Shown here in pieces: positions 63,040 to 64,000 of a DNA stretch of 64,000 bases (position 1 is its first letter; every line of letters starts with the position of its first letter). This DNA is from Deltaproteobacteria bacterium. Its GTDB lineage: Bacteria; Desulfobacterota; Desulfobacteria; Desulfobacterales; UBA5852. The DNA is taken from positions 434,001 to 498,000 of the forward strand of contig JAHLLS010000001.1 of assembly GCA_020444045.1 (NCBI GenBank). Reading direction: 5' to 3'. The notes beneath the pieces are model-generated. The model ran no database searches. It was not told the DNA's origin and worked only from the letters and a program-made list of their open reading frames with translations. The translations under genes were made by a program, and so were the position numbers.

Positions 63040-64000
63040 ATGATATGCCCCGGCTGCCGTTATGAGAACTTGGAAGGGGCCAACTATTGCAATCAGTGCG
63101 GTTCCCTTCTCCTGACGAGCGTTCGTACCGATTCTCCTCCCCAGTCATTCGATGAAAAACTGGCCAAGCTTCAGCGCTATCTCCCGGAAGGCCTCACCCG
63201 AAAAATTCTCAGTCAGCGGGATCGCATCGAAGGCGAACGCCGCCATGTTACGGTCATGTTTTGCGATATGGAGGGGTTTACGTCTCTGGTCGACCGCCTC
63301 GGGGCTGAGACGGCCTACACGGTCATGGGCAAAATTTATGAAATATTGATCCGCCAGGTTCATGATTACGAAGGTACGATCAATGAGATGACCGGTGACG
63401 GGATCATGGCCCTTTTCGGGGCTCCGATTGCCCTGGAGGAAGCCCCGCAGCGCGCCCTCTGGGCCGCGCACGCCATCCACCGGGAAATCGCGGTATTCAA
63501 TCAACACCAAAATGACTTCGGGCCTATCCGCATGCGGATCGGGATTCATTCCGGCCCGGTGGTGGTGGGAACACTCGGTAATGACCTGCGGGTGGAATTC
63601 AAAGCGGTGGGGGATACCGTCAACCTGGCCTCGCGTATGGAGCACCTGGCCGAACCGGGCACCACGTACGTCACCCGTGATATCTTTAAGCAGGCGCGCG
63701 GGATGTTTGAATTTGAAAACCTTGGCAAAAAAGTGATCAAGGGCAAGGGTGAAAGCATTTCCGTTTACAAGGTCCTTCCCGACCGCAAGGGGGCCCATCG
63801 CCCGCGGCTGGGATCCGAGCGCATGATTTTCTCGGAGATGGTGGGTCGCAGCAGCAAGCTCGACCAACTGGAACTTCAGGTGCTCAAGCTGATTAACGGC
63901 AGTGGCTCGATCGTCAATGTGATTGGTGAAGCCGGCATCGGCAAGTCGCGGCTCATCGCCGAACTGAAGCAGCGGGAGTCCCTCCGGCGGGTGACCGTGC
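63040..64000 (+). CDS. Zinc-ribbon class III nucleotidyl cyclase with AAA ATPase domain (partial)
   Basis: From ATG 63040 the frame is open to the window end, at least 320 residues. It opens with a zinc ribbon (CPGCRYENLEGANYCNQCG), then the class III adenylate/guanylate cyclase domain: RHVTVMFCDMEGFTSLVDRLG with metal-binding aspartate, GDGIMALFG, FKAVGDTVNLASRME. A P-loop GEAGIGKSRLIAEL begins the AAA/NTPase domain at the very end. Such cyclase-AAA-TPR proteins are large stand-alone signalling proteins; whether this one makes cAMP cannot be told. The same zinc-ribbon opening occurs in the PilZ protein of this window. Confidence 0.88.
   Translation, partial: MICPGCRYENLEGANYCNQCGSLLLTSVRTDSPPQSFDEKLAKLQRYLPEGLTRKILSQRDRIEGERRHVTVMFCDMEGFTSLVDRLGAETAYTVMGKIYEILIRQVHDYEGTINEMTGDGIMALFGAPIALEEAPQRALWAAHAIHREIAVFNQHQNDFGPIRMRIGIHSGPVVVGTLGNDLRVEFKAVGDTVNLASRMEHLAEPGTTYVTRDIFKQARGMFEFENLGKKVIKGKGESISVYKVLPDRKGAHRPRLGSERMIFSEMVGRSSKLDQLELQVLKLINGSGSIVNVIGEAGIGKSRLIAELKQRESLRRVTV

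Noticed and set aside
1-64000. CRISPR arrays, tRNA, rRNA and integrase/prophage modules
   Set aside because: No regularly spaced direct repeats, no tRNA or rRNA signature and no phage gene cluster were seen by eye.

Overview
The window looks like chromosome from an anaerobic, sulfate-reducer-type member of the Desulfobacterota (Desulfosarcina/Desulfatitalea-like). This is inferred from the GC-rich composition, a GlcD/HdrD-type oxidoreductase operon, two-subunit ADP-forming acyl-CoA synthetase genes, c-di-GMP domains (GGDEF, PilZ), zinc-ribbon/cyclase signalling proteins and two genes whose in-frame UGA replaces a family cysteine, as expected of a selenocysteine user. No rRNA, tRNA, CRISPR array or intact insertion sequence was seen. 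Most of it is ordinary housekeeping and metabolic sequence with short operons on both strands.

Layout. 1-6.3 kb: end of an aldehyde dehydrogenase, a DUF3754/TMEM143 membrane protein, divergent from it a 1033-residue PHP-like membrane protein, then a small basic protein and a cold-shock gene. 6.7-16.5 kb: FAD oxidoreductase, two GNAT acetyltransferases, a ketopantoate-reductase-like protein, a flavoredoxin-like protein, a headless DNRLRE-like remnant, RsgA, SelO, a CGGC protein and a NifU/IscU-like scaffold. 16.6-19.9 kb: an unidentified RNA-like element, an RlpA lipoprotein, a rhodanese pseudogene, a PQQ-type sugar dehydrogenase and a C_GCAxxG_C_C protein with an in-frame UGA. 19.9-23.5 kb: a three-gene Fe-S/FAD/Fe-S oxidoreductase operon. 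23.9-26.5 kb: a MarR regulator with ADP-forming acyl-CoA synthetase subunits. 26.7-33.7 kb: a D-aminoacylase-like amidohydrolase, a decayed copy of the sugar-dehydrogenase 3' end, PtsP, a second copy of the RNA-like element, a lipoprotein hydrolase and an IS3-family transposase remnant.

33.7-43.8 kb: an acyl-CoA ligase with its XRE-cupin regulator, a previously unannotated two-gene micropeptide operon with promoter and terminator, a gamma-lyase-type PLP enzyme, a zinc-ribbon/PilZ protein, a beta-barrel gene split by one nonsense codon and a secreted protein. 44-48.3 kb: an RND efflux permease and adaptor. 48.8-55 kb: a racemase, a small winged-helix-like protein, a phosphatase and flavin monooxygenase pair, an MFS transporter, a BamE-like lipoprotein, an AlkA-type glycosylase and a MITE-like element. 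55.2-58.5 kb: a tightly packed MoxR - VWA/CoxE - acyl-CoA-dehydrogenase-like operon. 58.6-64 kb: a PAS-GGDEF cyclase, a lipoprotein ending in a Hint (intein-like) domain, a Sel1/peptidoglycan-binding lipoprotein, an AhpD-like CxxU protein with a convincing bacterial SECIS hairpin, and the start of a zinc-ribbon class III cyclase/AAA protein.

The most notable points are the two candidate selenoproteins, the micropeptide operon at 36.2-36.5 kb, the Hint-tailed lipoprotein, the duplicated ~150-165 nt RNA-like element (16.64 and 31.19 kb) and the MoxR-VWA-ACAD-like operon.
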